DNA of 64,000 nt from Tepidisphaeraceae bacterium (lineage in GTDB: Bacteria; Planctomycetota; Phycisphaerae; Tepidisphaerales; Tepidisphaeraceae). The translations under genes and the position numbers were made by a program. The DNA is taken from the NCBI GenBank assembly GCA_035998445.1, contig DASYHQ010000007.1, positions 1 to 64,000 on the forward strand, given 5' to 3'. Numbering within the stretch: position 1 is the first letter of the stretch; every line of letters starts with the position of its first letter. Shown here piece after piece: positions 31,747 to 40,680 of this stretch. The notes under the pieces are model-generated. The model did no database searches. It was not told where the DNA came from and saw only the letters and a program-made list of their open reading frames with translations.

Positions 31747-32239
31747 TTGTTGACTCCGCTATATTGCGTCGATCCCGCTGCTGCGCACGTGGAAGCAACT
31801 CGCCGACAATTCGCCCGAATGCAACAACTGTGCCTTGGCGGGAGATCAGGTGCCACGGGTCGGCGTACTCGAAGACCTGCGAATTCTCATGAGGCGATCG
31901 ACGACAAAGGTCTCGGCGTCCGGCGACCCGTGGCACCCACCTCAACGGGGCCCACGTCTTCACCATGATCCGAACGACCTGATTGCGGAAACTAAAGCAT
32001 CTCACTTCACTCGTAGCGGGCGCAGGACTCGTTGTCATGCCGAATGTAGCGCTAGCGACCTGACCCATCTCGACAGGGCGAGCACGGATGCTCGGACCGA
32101 TCCCTCAGGTCGCTACCGCTCCCGTCGGGATGACAGTGCCGCGGCCCGCAACGAAGTGAAAGTGCTACATATAGGCGGCGAAAAGCGGAAGGCAGACTTG
32201 GATCGAAACGATTTCTCGCCTCCGATCGTAACCGACGCA
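31747..32239. other. 493-base intergenic stretch without a supported gene
   Basis: No reading frame here has a start, ribosome binding site and protein-like content together. The right part holds a repeat element listed separately. The left part, upstream of the leftward esterase, may carry its promoter, but no clear -35/-10 pair was identified. Confidence 0.6.
32034..32133. repeat. Dispersed hairpin repeat (GTCAT...ATGAC family)
   Basis: The element starts GTCATGCCGA and ends TCGGGATGAC, with GCGACCTGA near the left part and TCAGGTCGC near the right, forming an imperfect long inverted repeat. A related element with the same inner GATCCCTCAGGTCGC lies at 40,543-40,644. It looks like a REP- or MITE-type repeat. 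Confidence 0.65.
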
Positions 32240-35200
32240 TCAGGCCATGCCCGCGGGCTCGCGGTGGGGGGCGGGCAGGGGAACGACATCAGCGTCGGTC
32301 GCATTAGCCTTACGACGGGATTTGACCCACGCGCCAGCATCATCCAGCAGCGAGTACACCACCGGTGTCACCAACAGTGTCAGCAAAAGCGACATTGTCT
32401 GCCCACCAATAACCACCACCGCTACGGCGCGGCGTTCTTCTGCGCCGGGGCCCGTGCCGAGCCACAGGGGCAGCATGCCGCCGACGAGGGCGAGCGTCGT
32501 CATCAGGATGGGGCGCAGGCGGTCGCGGTTGCCCTGAATGATGGCATCGAACCGGTTGTAGCCTTCGTGCCGCAGGTGGTTCATGTGGTCGATCTGGAGG
32601 ATCGAGTTCTTCTTCACCACGCCGAACAGCACGAGGATGCCGAGCGCCGAATACAGGTTCAGCGTGTTGCCGGTCAGCCAGAGCGCAAAGAGCGCGAACG
32701 GGATCGACAGCGGCAGCGCCAGCAGGATGGTGACCGGGTGCACCAGGCTCTCGTAATTGCTAGCCAGAATCATGTACATGAAGACGACCGACAGGCTGAA
32801 CGCGATCAGGAACTCGACGAACGTGCGTTCCAACTCGCGGCCACGGCCACCGATGCTGGTGGTGTAGGCGGGGCCCATGTTCAGCTTGTCGGCGGCGGCC
32901 TGAATGGCGACCAGGCGGTCGGCCAGCGCGTAACCCGGCGCGACGCCGCCGCGCACGTTGGCGGCGCGTTGGCGGTCGTAGCGATCGATTCGGCTGGGGG
33001 CGGTGCCCGGTTCCAGCTCGGCTAAGTTGCGCAGTTCGGTCGTGCCGCCACCGCGCCGGGGCAGCAGCAGGGTGGGGAGGTCCTCGGGGTTCTGCCGGTA
33101 TTCCTCTTCGAGCCGCAGTTGGACGTCGTAGTCCTCGTTCGTCTGCGGGTCGAGGAAGCGCGTGATCTCGGTGTCGCCGCCCACCAGCAGGCGCAGCGCG
33201 GTGCCGACGTCGGCGCCGGTCACTCCCAGGTCGGCGGCGCGGTCGCGGTCGATGTTCACGCGGACCTCAGGCTTGGTCAGCTTCAGCGTGGTATCGATGC
33301 CCTGAAGGCCCAGTTCGTCCTGCTGGTCACGCAGGGCCTCGGTGTACTCCGAGAGCTTTTCGAGTTCGGGCCCGCGAATGATGAAGTCGACCTCGAAGTT
33401 GCCACCACCGATGTTGAACGACGCGAAGTTGCGCACGCTGGCCCGCAGGTCCGGGTACTTGCGGCGCAGCGTGCCCCCGATCTCGCGCATGACGTCCGAT
33501 TGCTTGTAATTATTCTTGAACGCGTTCAGCGGGTTGCCGTTCAGCGTCTCGCGCCACAGGCGCGAGAACGACAGGTAGCGTTCATCGTGCGGCGCGATGC
33601 CGACGTAGACGTCGCCACCGTTGGTGCTGCCGAGGAAGCCACCCCCCGCGGTGGCCAGCACGGTGCGCACGCCGCGTACGTTGCGGATGTCCTCCTCGAT
33701 CGACAGCATGGCGTCGTTCATCGCGGCGAAGCTGGTGCCCTCAGGGGCGCTGATGCGCACCTGGAACTCGGCCTCATCGACGTCGGTGGGTGTGTACTCC
33801 TGCTGCACCAGACCGTAGATCGGAATCGCCGACGCGATGACGAGCAGCGCGACACCGGTGGTGATGAATCGGTGCCGCATCACCAGGCGCAGCAGGTATT
33901 CGTAGCCGCGGTCGATGTGCCGGTAAAAGCCACCGCGGCTGTCGGCGCCGTGGCCGTCACCACCGGCGTCGCTCCTCTTCAGCAGGCGCGCCGACATCAT
34001 CGGCGTCAGCGTAAAGCTGACGAGCAGGCTCACCAGCACCGCGACTGCCGCCGTGATGCCGAACTGGTAAAGGAAGCGCCCGCTGATGCTCGACATGAAC
34101 GAAACGGGGATGAAGATGACGACTAGGCTCAGCGTAGTCGCCAGCACGGCCAGCGCGATCTCGCCGGTGCCTTGGCGCGCGGCCTCGAAGGGGGTCATCT
34201 TCTTTTCTTCGATGAAGCGGAAGATGTTTTCCAGCACGACGATCGCGTCGTCGATCACGATGCCGACCATCAGCACCAGCGCGAGCATCGTGACGCTGTT
34301 GAGCGTGAAGTCCAGCGCCCACATCATGCCGAAGGTGCTGATGACCGATGCCGGGATCGCGATGCCCGCGATGAGCGTGGCGCGGAGGTTGCGCATGAAC
34401 GCGTAGACCACCAGGCAGGCCAGGAACGAGCCGAGCACGAGGTGGATGTTGATCTCGTGCAACGCGGTGTTGATGTAGCGCGACTGGTCGCGAATGATCA
34501 ACATCTCGACACCCGCCGGCAGCTGCGGGCGAATGCGATCGAGGTTGGCCTTGGCGGCATCGATCGTCTCGATCGTGTTGGCGCCGCTTTGGCGCAGCAG
34601 CTCCAAAGTCACGGACGGCCGACCGTTCAGCCGGGCGACCTCGCGTTGCTCCTTGGTGCCATCCTCGGCCCGGCCGACGTCCTTCACCTTGATCGGCGTG
34701 CCGTTGACGGTCGCGATCACGATTTCGTTGAACAGGCGGGGATCGCGGATGCGGCCCATCGGGCGCAGCGCCGACTCGCGCTGCTCGTTGGTGACGTTGC
34801 CGGCCGGCACGTCGATGTTGTTGGCGACGACGGCGTCGCGGACGGCGGTGATGGGCAGGCCCAGCGCCGCCAGGCGGTCGGCATCCACCCAGACGTTGAT
34901 CGCGCGCTCGAGGTCGCCGACGATGCGGATCTCGCCCACGCCCTTGCCGCGCTCCATCTGGACCTTCACGACCTTATCGGCCAGTTCGGTCAGCTCGCGC
35001 ACGCTGCGGTCGCCGGAGAGCGCGACTGTGAGGATCGGTTCACCCTCGTTGTTGTTCTTCGTAACGATCGGTGGGTCGACATCCTCCGGCAGCCGGCGGA
35101 TGGCGGTCGCGACCTTGTCGCGCACGTCCTGGGCGGCCACGTCGATGTCGCGGTCGAGGTTGAAGGTGGCGATGATGTAGCTGCTGCCCGACCCGCTGAT

Positions 35201-35449
35201 GCTGCGGAGCTCGTCAATGCCCTCGACGGTGTTCACGACCTCTTCCAGCACCTGCGAAACCTGGGATTCGATCTCTTCGGGGCTTGCGCCCGGCAGGCTG
35301 GTGCGGACCGAGACGGTGGGGAGGTCGACCGAGGGCAGGCGGTCGACACCGAGGTTCGTGTAGGCCGCGGCGCCGACGACGACGAGCGCGAGGATAATCA
35401 TCGCCGCGAAGATCGGGCGGCGGATACAAATGTCGGCCAGGGTACGCAT
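32240..35449 (-). CDS. RND-family multidrug efflux pump inner-membrane subunit
   Basis: The product has 1069 residues from MRTLADICIRRP, the usual size of AcrB/MdtB-type transporters. It shows the expected layout: TM1 near the start, a first porter domain, TM2-6 with VGIVIDDAIVVLEN holding the paired Asp residues of the proton relay, a second porter domain, and TM8-12 with GVVKKNSIL holding the Lys of TM10. It would export drugs, dyes or lipids using the proton gradient. No membrane fusion protein or outer membrane channel gene is adjacent; its neighbours are an esterase and an FGGY kinase. Confidence 0.9.
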   Translation of the reverse strand: MRTLADICIRRPIFAAMIILALVVVGAAAYTNLGVDRLPSVDLPTVSVRTSLPGASPEEIESQVSQVLEEVVNTVEGIDELRSISGSGSSYIIATFNLDRDIDVAAQDVRDKVATAIRRLPEDVDPPIVTKNNNEGEPILTVALSGDRSVRELTELADKVVKVQMERGKGVGEIRIVGDLERAINVWVDADRLAALGLPITAVRDAVVANNIDVPAGNVTNEQRESALRPMGRIRDPRLFNEIVIATVNGTPIKVKDVGRAEDGTKEQREVARLNGRPSVTLELLRQSGANTIETIDAAKANLDRIRPQLPAGVEMLIIRDQSRYINTALHEINIHLVLGSFLACLVVYAFMRNLRATLIAGIAIPASVISTFGMMWALDFTLNSVTMLALVLMVGIVIDDAIVVLENIFRFIEEKKMTPFEAARQGTGEIALAVLATTLSLVVIFIPVSFMSSISGRFLYQFGITAAVAVLVSLLVSFTLTPMMSARLLKRSDAGGDGHGADSRGGFYRHIDRGYEYLLRLVMRHRFITTGVALLVIASAIPIYGLVQQEYTPTDVDEAEFQVRISAPEGTSFAAMNDAMLSIEEDIRNVRGVRTVLATAGGGFLGSTNGGDVYVGIAPHDERYLSFSRLWRETLNGNPLNAFKNNYKQSDVMREIGGTLRRKYPDLRASVRNFASFNIGGGNFEVDFIIRGPELEKLSEYTEALRDQQDELGLQGIDTTLKLTKPEVRVNIDRDRAADLGVTGADVGTALRLLVGGDTEITRFLDPQTNEDYDVQLRLEEEYRQNPEDLPTLLLPRRGGGTTELRNLAELEPGTAPSRIDRYDRQRAANVRGGVAPGYALADRLVAIQAAADKLNMGPAYTTSIGGRGRELERTFVEFLIAFSLSVVFMYMILASNYESLVHPVTILLALPLSIPFALFALWLTGNTLNLYSALGILVLFGVVKKNSILQIDHMNHLRHEGYNRFDAIIQGNRDRLRPILMTTLALVGGMLPLWLGTGPGAEERRAVAVVVIGGQTMSLLLTLLVTPVVYSLLDDAGAWVKSRRKANATDADVVPLPAPHREPAGMA

Positions 35450-35496
35450 CAAGTCTCCATCGGGCGCGGGTCGTCGGCTTTCGGCTCGTTAAGCAG

Positions 35497-35584
35497 TCAA
35501 GGTGACAAGGTGAGGGAGTGACCGGGTGAAGCGGTCGAACGCAGCTGCGTTCACCTTGTCACCCCGTCACGTTGTCACTTTGTC
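35497..35584. repeat. Imperfect inverted repeat of GTGACAAGGTGA units
   Basis: GTCAAGGTGACAAGGTGA on the left and TCACGTTGTCACTTTG on the right are imperfect inverted copies of a short iterated unit. The repeat lies between two leftward genes, upstream of the RND gene. It belongs to the set of intergenic inverted repeats in this host region. Confidence 0.55.
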
Positions 35585-35603
35585 TCAATCAACAATCGGC
35601 ATC

Positions 35604-36902
35604 TCAAATCTTCAACATCCCCAACCCCCGCAGCGTCGCCTCTTCCGGCGGGATGACGAACTCCCACCGGCCGGGCCAATCGCGGTGCAGCACGTGCGAC
35701 AGGCGGCGACCGACGCCACCGGCGACCATCACGCGGCGCCGGAATGATACGCCCGGTTGACGCAACAATTCCAAGCGCGCTGCGCTGTCGCGGGCAAGGC
35801 TGTCGACGATCGCCGATAGCATTTCCTCGCGGGTGGTGGCGAGCGTAATCCCGGTGAAGCAGCCCGTCCGCTGGTCGATCTGCGTTCGATCACCGGCCAG
35901 GTGGTTCTCAAACGCCACGCGCGAGCCGGGCGATCGTTTCGCGGATGAAACGAGCTTCCAGAATTTTTGTTCGGGCAGATCGGCAAAAAACTGATCGCGC
36001 GCCCAGTTCAGCGCCGTTCCCACGGCGGCAATCGTGCTGACGGAGACCCACTTTTGATCGACGCCGAGCGCGCGGGTCAGGAGTCGATCGTGCGGCTGTG
36101 GCCGGTCGACGCACAGGGCCAGTACGTCCGTGGAGCCGGACACGTTGAACAGCTGGCCTGCCTTCGCGCCCGCCAACAGCATGCCGCAACTACCGTCGAC
36201 GATTCCCGCCAATACGGGTAATCCCTCAGGCAGGCCGAATCTCCGGGCACCTTCTTTCGAGACATTGCCACCGACCGCATTGCTGGGCAGGACCTGCGGC
36301 AGCAGCGCCTTGGGCATGCGTGAGGCGTCGCACAGTTCGTCGCTCCAGCCGGTGAGGGCGACGGTTTCGTAGAATCCGGTGAAGCTGGCGTTCGATGGGT
36401 CGATCACCCGCTTGCCTGTCATGTGGCGATGCAGGTACGTATTCAGGTGGCCGACGAGGTCGGCATTCTTCAGCCGCTCGGCTTCGTGCTGGCGATACCA
36501 TGCCCAGGTGGTGGAACTGATGCCGCCGGGGAACGGACGGTTGCCCGCGAGCTTGAGGTGGCGGGCCTTGCCGACCCGCTGTTCAATTGCGTGTGCCTCG
36601 GCAACGCTACGGCGATCCTGGTGGGTGACGAGCGGCGTGAGCGCTTTGCCGCGACTGTCCATCGCGACCCACGCCGGTGACATCACCGAGATCGCGACCG
36701 CATCGACCTTCTTCACCGCGGCGCCGAGCTGCCCGATCGCGCCGCGGACGGCCTTCAGGACCTCGTCGGGCGAGACTTCCGATCGCGCGCCGTCGTAGCG
36801 TGTCTTGAACCGCTGGGTGGCGACCTCACCGACGATCTTCGTCTCGCGCAGGACGGCCGTTTTGACCGAGGAAGAGCCGATGTCGAGACCGAGGATTGGC
36901 AT
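35604..36902 (-). CDS. FGGY-family carbohydrate kinase
   Basis: The product has 432 residues. The start PILGLDIGSSSVKTAVL is the first phosphate-binding motif, PLVTHQDRR and the ISSTTWAWY region belong to the sugar site, GIVDGSCGML lies mid-protein with an Asp that can act as base, and VMVAGGVGRRLSHVLHRDWP is the adenosine-binding end. It phosphorylates a sugar or polyol, but the substrate cannot be read out. The protein is a little shorter than the usual 480-520, mainly in the C-terminal domain. Confidence 0.85.
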   Translation of the reverse strand: MPILGLDIGSSSVKTAVLRETKIVGEVATQRFKTRYDGARSEVSPDEVLKAVRGAIGQLGAAVKKVDAVAISVMSPAWVAMDSRGKALTPLVTHQDRRSVAEAHAIEQRVGKARHLKLAGNRPFPGGISSTTWAWYRQHEAERLKNADLVGHLNTYLHRHMTGKRVIDPSNASFTGFYETVALTGWSDELCDASRMPKALLPQVLPSNAVGGNVSKEGARRFGLPEGLPVLAGIVDGSCGMLLAGAKAGQLFNVSGSTDVLALCVDRPQPHDRLLTRALGVDQKWVSVSTIAAVGTALNWARDQFFADLPEQKFWKLVSSAKRSPGSRVAFENHLAGDRTQIDQRTGCFTGITLATTREEMLSAIVDSLARDSAARLELLRQPGVSFRRRVMVAGGVGRRLSHVLHRDWPGRWEFVIPPEEATLRGLGMLKI

Positions 36903-36934
36903 TACGGCTTAACGTGTGTGGGGAAAAGATGAAA

Positions 36935-37013
36935 CCCACGAATGGGCACGAAACAACGCGAATTAGGGAAAAAATAGCTTCCCATTCGTGTCGATTCGTG
37001 CCCATTCGTGGGG
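36935..37013. repeat. Dispersed inverted repeat with CACGAATGGGCACGAA ends
   Basis: The left arm CCCACGAATGGGCACGAA and the right arm TTCGTGCCCATTCGTGGG are reverse complements around a short centre. A second member of the same family lies at 50,162-50,247. It sits between two leftward genes. Confidence 0.75.
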
Positions 37014-37022
37014 GGAGAATCC

Positions 37023-37337
37023 TCAATCCGTTTCGCGCCAGTTGTACGGCCACTGGTCGGAACTGCGCACGTTCAGCGACCGCGCCAGCTCCTGATGGGC
37101 GCGGTAGGTGGTGGTGACGGTCGCGACGCGGTCCTTGCCAAGCTGTGCCTCGGCGGTCGTGCCGTACTTGTCCTGTTCGTTCTGCAGCACTTCCTGCACG
37201 AACGTGTAATCGCTGGGGCTGCGCATGTCGTACATGCGCGTGTACTGCTTCGTGGGCGAGCTGCACCCCGCCGACACCGCCACGCCGAGCGCGACGAGCG
37301 ACAGTGATGGGAACGCACGTTTCAGTTGGCGGATCAT
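37023..37337 (-). CDS. Small lipoprotein of unknown function
   Basis: The product has 104 residues from MIRQLKRAF. A signal peptide ends in VALGVAVSAGC with the lipid Cys at residue 25. The mature part is helical (DYTFVQEVLQNEQDKYGT) and basic. Size and style resemble small envelope lipoproteins, but no family is recognised. It precedes the kinase gene in the same direction, separated by the repeat listed above. Confidence 0.65.
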   Translation of the reverse strand: MIRQLKRAFPSLSLVALGVAVSAGCSSPTKQYTRMYDMRSPSDYTFVQEVLQNEQDKYGTTAEAQLGKDRVATVTTTYRAHQELARSLNVRSSDQWPYNWRETD

Positions 37338-37430
37338 AATCCTCCGGATGGCCGTGGGCCCGTGGCGGTTGACGGTGGCGTTACAACACAGTTCAAGCAA
37401 CGCCGGACCACGCCGATTATTCTGCAAACG

Positions 37431-37482
37431 GGCGTGCGGATCGCGGAATGGCCAAAGTCGCCAGTTCCGCGATCCGCACGCC
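37431..37482. repeat. Perfect 18-bp inverted repeat after gnd
   Basis: GGCGTGCGGATCGCGGAA and TTCCGCGATCCGCACGCC are perfect reverse complements around a 16-base loop. GTTCCGCGATTG follows as an extra partial copy. It lies just after the gnd stop in leftward reading and may act as its terminator, although no T tract follows. Confidence 0.65.
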
Positions 37483-37500
37483 GTAGTTCCGCGATTGCTG

Positions 37501-39012
37501 CTACAGCGTCTTCTGAGGCTGGCCCTCTTCGCTCAGGTCCGACCCCGGCTTGTGGGCCGGTTGCTCGGCCGACCACTCGGTGTGGATGAACGTGCCGGGG
37601 TTGTCCAGCCGTTCGTACGTATGGGCGCCGAAGTAGTCGCGCTGGGCCTGAATCAGATTGCCCGGCAGGCGGTCGCGGCGGTAGGTGTCGTAGTAGGCCA
37701 GCGAGCCACCGAACGCCGGCAGACCAATGCCGTTGGTGATGCCGATGCCCACGATTCGCCGCCACGCGTCCTGCTTGGCGTTGATCATCGCGGTGAAGGT
37801 CGGGTCGATCAGTAGGTTCGGCAGGTTCGGGTTGCTCTTGAACGCCTTGGTGATCTCTTCGAGGAAGACGGCTCGAATGATGCAGCCGGCGCGCCAGATC
37901 ATCGGCAGATCGGGCAGGTTCATCTTGAAGTCGTACCCACCGTCCTTCACGGTCTTGTTGGCCGCGGCCAGCATGGCCATGCCCTGGGCGTAGCTGCAGA
38001 TCTTGCTGCAGTAGAGCGCGTCCTTCACGTCGTTGATGAATGCCTTGATGTCCCCGTTGAACTTCTTCGGGCTGGGGCCACCCAGCACCTTGCTGGCGGC
38101 CACGCGTTCGTCCTTGGCCATGCTCAGCTCGCGCGCGTCCACCGCAGCGGCGATCGTCGGGATGGGCGTCAGCAGGTTCAGCGCGGCCTGAATGGTCCAG
38201 GTGCCCGTGCCCTTCATGCCGACGACGTCGCGGATCTGCTCGACAAGGGCACCCCCATTTGCGCCACCGCCCTGTGGGTCCTTGTAGTTGATCACCTTCT
38301 CGGTGATGTCGATCAGGAAGCTCTGAAGCTCGCCCTTGTTCCACTCGGCGAACACGTCGCGCAGCTGCTGGTTGTCGAGGCCGCCCACGTTCTTCAACAA
38401 ATCGTACGCCTCGGCAATCAACTGCATGTCGCCGTACTCGATGCCGTTGTGGACCATCTTCACGAAGTGGCCCGCGCCACCGTCGCCGCAGTAGGTGACG
38501 CAGGGTACGCCATCGCTGGGCGCCTTGGCGGCGATCTTCTCCAGGATGGGGCGCAAATGCTCGTAGCTCTCGCGGTCGCCGCCCGGCATGATGCTGGGGC
38601 CCCACAGCGCGCCTTCCTCACCACCGCTGACGCCCATACCGAAGAACTTGATGCCGGTGCCCTTCAGGGCCGCCGAGCGACGTTCGGTGTCGGTGAAGAG
38701 GGAGTTGCCACCATCCATGACGATGTCGCCGGGCTCGAGGAAGGGCTTGAGCTCGTCGATGACCATGTCGACCGGCTTGCCGGCCTTCACCATGATCAAA
38801 ATGCGCCGCGGGCGCTCGAGCGACGCGACGAACTCCTTGATCGTGTGCGGGCCGACGGCGTTCCTGCCTTTGGCCAGCTCGGCGATGAAGTGCTCCGTCT
38901 TGCTGGTGGTGCGGTTGTAGACCGAAATGGGGAACCCGTTCCGCTCGATGTTGAGCGCGATGTTGCGACCCATGACTTCCAAACCGATGACGCCGAAAGC
39001 TTGCCCTGGCAT
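37501..39012 (-). CDS. gnd: 6-phosphogluconate dehydrogenase, decarboxylating
   Basis: The product has 503 residues from MPGQAFGVIGLEVMG. It oxidises 6-phosphogluconate to ribulose-5-phosphate with NADP in the pentose phosphate pathway. GVIGLEVMGRNIALNIERNG is the dinucleotide-binding loop (the usual Ala is Glu here), followed by VSGGEEGA and the catalytic-lysine region GAGHFVKMVHNGIEY, and finally GTGTWTIQAAL and the C-terminal tail. The size is normal. A longer in-frame start exists but lacks a ribosome binding site. Confidence 0.95.
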   Translation of the reverse strand: MPGQAFGVIGLEVMGRNIALNIERNGFPISVYNRTTSKTEHFIAELAKGRNAVGPHTIKEFVASLERPRRILIMVKAGKPVDMVIDELKPFLEPGDIVMDGGNSLFTDTERRSAALKGTGIKFFGMGVSGGEEGALWGPSIMPGGDRESYEHLRPILEKIAAKAPSDGVPCVTYCGDGGAGHFVKMVHNGIEYGDMQLIAEAYDLLKNVGGLDNQQLRDVFAEWNKGELQSFLIDITEKVINYKDPQGGGANGGALVEQIRDVVGMKGTGTWTIQAALNLLTPIPTIAAAVDARELSMAKDERVAASKVLGGPSPKKFNGDIKAFINDVKDALYCSKICSYAQGMAMLAAANKTVKDGGYDFKMNLPDLPMIWRAGCIIRAVFLEEITKAFKSNPNLPNLLIDPTFTAMINAKQDAWRRIVGIGITNGIGLPAFGGSLAYYDTYRRDRLPGNLIQAQRDYFGAHTYERLDNPGTFIHTEWSAEQPAHKPGSDLSEEGQPQKTL

Positions 39013-39124
39013 TGCTGAATCCTTCTTGTTGTAAGCCGCGGCCCATTGTGGGGGAGCGCGGCGGTTGTGGCAACAGGGGTGGCCGTTCTTGGCTGTTCCC
39101 ATTTCCCCGTGTTACCCTGCGCCC

Positions 39125-39631
39125 ATGTCGCTCATCACCAAACATGCCGACGGCAGCTATCGGGCGTGCAACAGCATTGTTACGGGCGACGTCGCGATCG
39201 GTGATCTGGCCAGCATCTGGTTCGGCGCCGTCATCCGCGGGGACGTGGCAAAGGTGTCGATCGGTCGGCGGGCGAACGTGCAGGACAACGCGGTCGTCCA
39301 CTGCGACAGTGGCGTGCCGAACGTGATCGAGGACGACGTGGTGATCGGCCACGGCGCGATCGTCCATGGCATGTTCGTCGGGCAGGGATCGTTGATCGGC
39401 ATGGGCGCCACCGTGCTCGGCCGTAGCAAGATCGGCCGGGGTTGCCTGATCGCCGCCGGCGCCTTGGTGCCACCGGGGCTGGAGGTGCCGGATGGCATGA
39501 CCGTCATGGGTGTTCCGGGCAAAATCGTGCGGCCAGTGAAGCCGGACGAACAACAGTACATGCAGTGGCTACGCGATCATTACGTGCAGCTGGCCCAGAA
39601 GTACGTTGATGGCGCATTCGAGAATGCGTGA
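39125..39631 (+). CDS. Gamma-carbonic-anhydrase-like hexapeptide protein
   Basis: The product has 168 residues. A left-handed beta-helix made of hexapeptide repeats (DVAIGDLASIWFGAVIRGDV) spans residues 15-140. His59, His76 and His81 are the three zinc ligands seen in the gamma-carbonic anhydrase / YrdA / CaiE family, which form trimers. Activity as carbonic anhydrase is uncertain because the extra acidic loop of the best-studied enzyme is missing, as in YrdA. It diverges from gnd by 112 bases. Confidence 0.85.
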   Translation: MSLITKHADGSYRACNSIVTGDVAIGDLASIWFGAVIRGDVAKVSIGRRANVQDNAVVHCDSGVPNVIEDDVVIGHGAIVHGMFVGQGSLIGMGATVLGRSKIGRGCLIAAGALVPPGLEVPDGMTVMGVPGKIVRPVKPDEQQYMQWLRDHYVQLAQKYVDGAFENA

Positions 39632-39638
39632 TCCTGTC

Positions 39639-39663
39639 CCTCTCCCGCATGCGTCGGGAGAGG
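39639..39663 (+). terminator. Hairpin following the hexapeptide gene
   Basis: CCTCTCCCG and CGGGAGAGG pair around a 7-base loop 8 bases after the stop. The following sequence GTCAGGTGAGGG is not T-rich, so termination is uncertain. The rest of the gap up to 39,822 holds no supported gene; an upstream extension of recR was rejected. Confidence 0.45.
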
Positions 39664-39822
39664 TCAGGTGAGGGTCCCTTTCCGTCCCGCTGTCTGCGCG
39701 CCCGTTGTGGGAATCACCCCACCCAGCCTCCCCCGGAGTACCGAGGGAGGGGGCAGACGCGCCGGTTTGTTCCGTTGTCATCAGACGACTTTCTCTCCGA
39801 TCCGCCCTACAATCATCCCTCT

Positions 39823-40428
39823 ATGGCCGGTTACACCCAAAGCATCCAAACCCTGATGAACGAGTTCGCGCGCCTGCCCGGCATTGGCATGCGCAGCGCC
39901 GAGCGGATCGCCTTTCACCTGCTGAAGGAAAGCCCGGAAGACGCCATGCGGCTGGCGGATGCGATTCGCGACGTGAAGACGCGCATCAAGCACTGCAACA
40001 TCTGCTACAACCTGACCGAACAAGACCCGTGCAACATCTGCGCCGACGGTAACCGCGATCAGGGGCTGGTCTGCATTGTCGAACAGCCGAAGGATCTGCT
40101 CGCGCTGGAGGCGGCCAGCCTGTACCGCGGGGTATATCACGTGCTGCTGGGACGCATCTCGCCGTTGGAGGGGATTGATCCGGAAGATCTGACCATCGAG
40201 CCGCTCATGGAGCGTTTGGCCAGCGGCACGATTCGTGAACTCATCATGGGCACGAACCCCACGATGGAAGGGGACGGCACCGCGATGCACATTCAGAACC
40301 TGGTGGGCAACCAGTTCCCCAACGTGCAGGTGACTCGCCTGGCTCGCGGCCTGCCCGCGGGCAGCAATATCGAATACGCCAACCGCAACATCCTCGCCGA
40401 CGCCATCAGTGGGCGCCAGCGTATGTGA
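39823..40428 (+). CDS. recR: Recombination mediator protein RecR
   Basis: The product has 201 residues, the normal length. The HhH segment LPGIGMRSAERIAFHLL, the zinc finger with Cys58, Cys61, Cys70 and Cys73, the Toprim region GLVCIVEQPKDLLALE and the TRLARGLPAGSNIEYAN Walker-B-like end are all present. RecR works with RecO to load RecA at single-stranded gaps. No dnaX or DUF149 neighbour is in view. Confidence 0.95.
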   Translation: MAGYTQSIQTLMNEFARLPGIGMRSAERIAFHLLKESPEDAMRLADAIRDVKTRIKHCNICYNLTEQDPCNICADGNRDQGLVCIVEQPKDLLALEAASLYRGVYHVLLGRISPLEGIDPEDLTIEPLMERLASGTIRELIMGTNPTMEGDGTAMHIQNLVGNQFPNVQVTRLARGLPAGSNIEYANRNILADAISGRQRM

Positions 40429-40542
40429 TCGAGTGCGCAACACACCTCGCCGGACTTGCCGCTTGAGCGGTAAGTTCTTCCGCCCCATCTCTTCAGCGCC
40501 CTAAAGGCTAGCGGAAAAAGCCCCTTCGTTGTTCAGAGACGT

Positions 40543-40644
40543 GTCATCCCGATGGGAGGCTTGCCGACCTGAGGGATCGCTCAAGGCCGAGAACCGTCCG
40601 TGGTTCGAGATCCCTCAGGTCGCCTTAGGCCCATCGCGATGGCA
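40543..40644. repeat. Dispersed hairpin repeat (GTCAT family), second copy
   Basis: The ends GTCATCCCGATGG and CCATCGCGATGGCAT are imperfect inverted copies. The inner pair is GACCTGAGGGATC and GATCCCTCAGGTC. It shares this inner pair with the element at 32,034-32,133. It lies between recR and the convergent deacetylase gene; no gene is seen in the remaining bases of this gap. Confidence 0.65.
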
Positions 40645-40680
40645 TTCGCACGCGATGCGACAGGGCGTTGTCCCCTAGCC

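Noticed and set aside
31157-32068. Leftward 303-codon frame crossing the esterase gene start
   Set aside because: It overlaps the esterase in another frame, is Arg-rich and lacks motifs, while the esterase has a lipobox and full catalytic triad.
34172-35521. Long rightward open frame (449 codons) opposite the RND gene
   Set aside because: It is an antisense shadow rich in Asp, His and Arg with no recognisable motif; the RND frame has complete family features.
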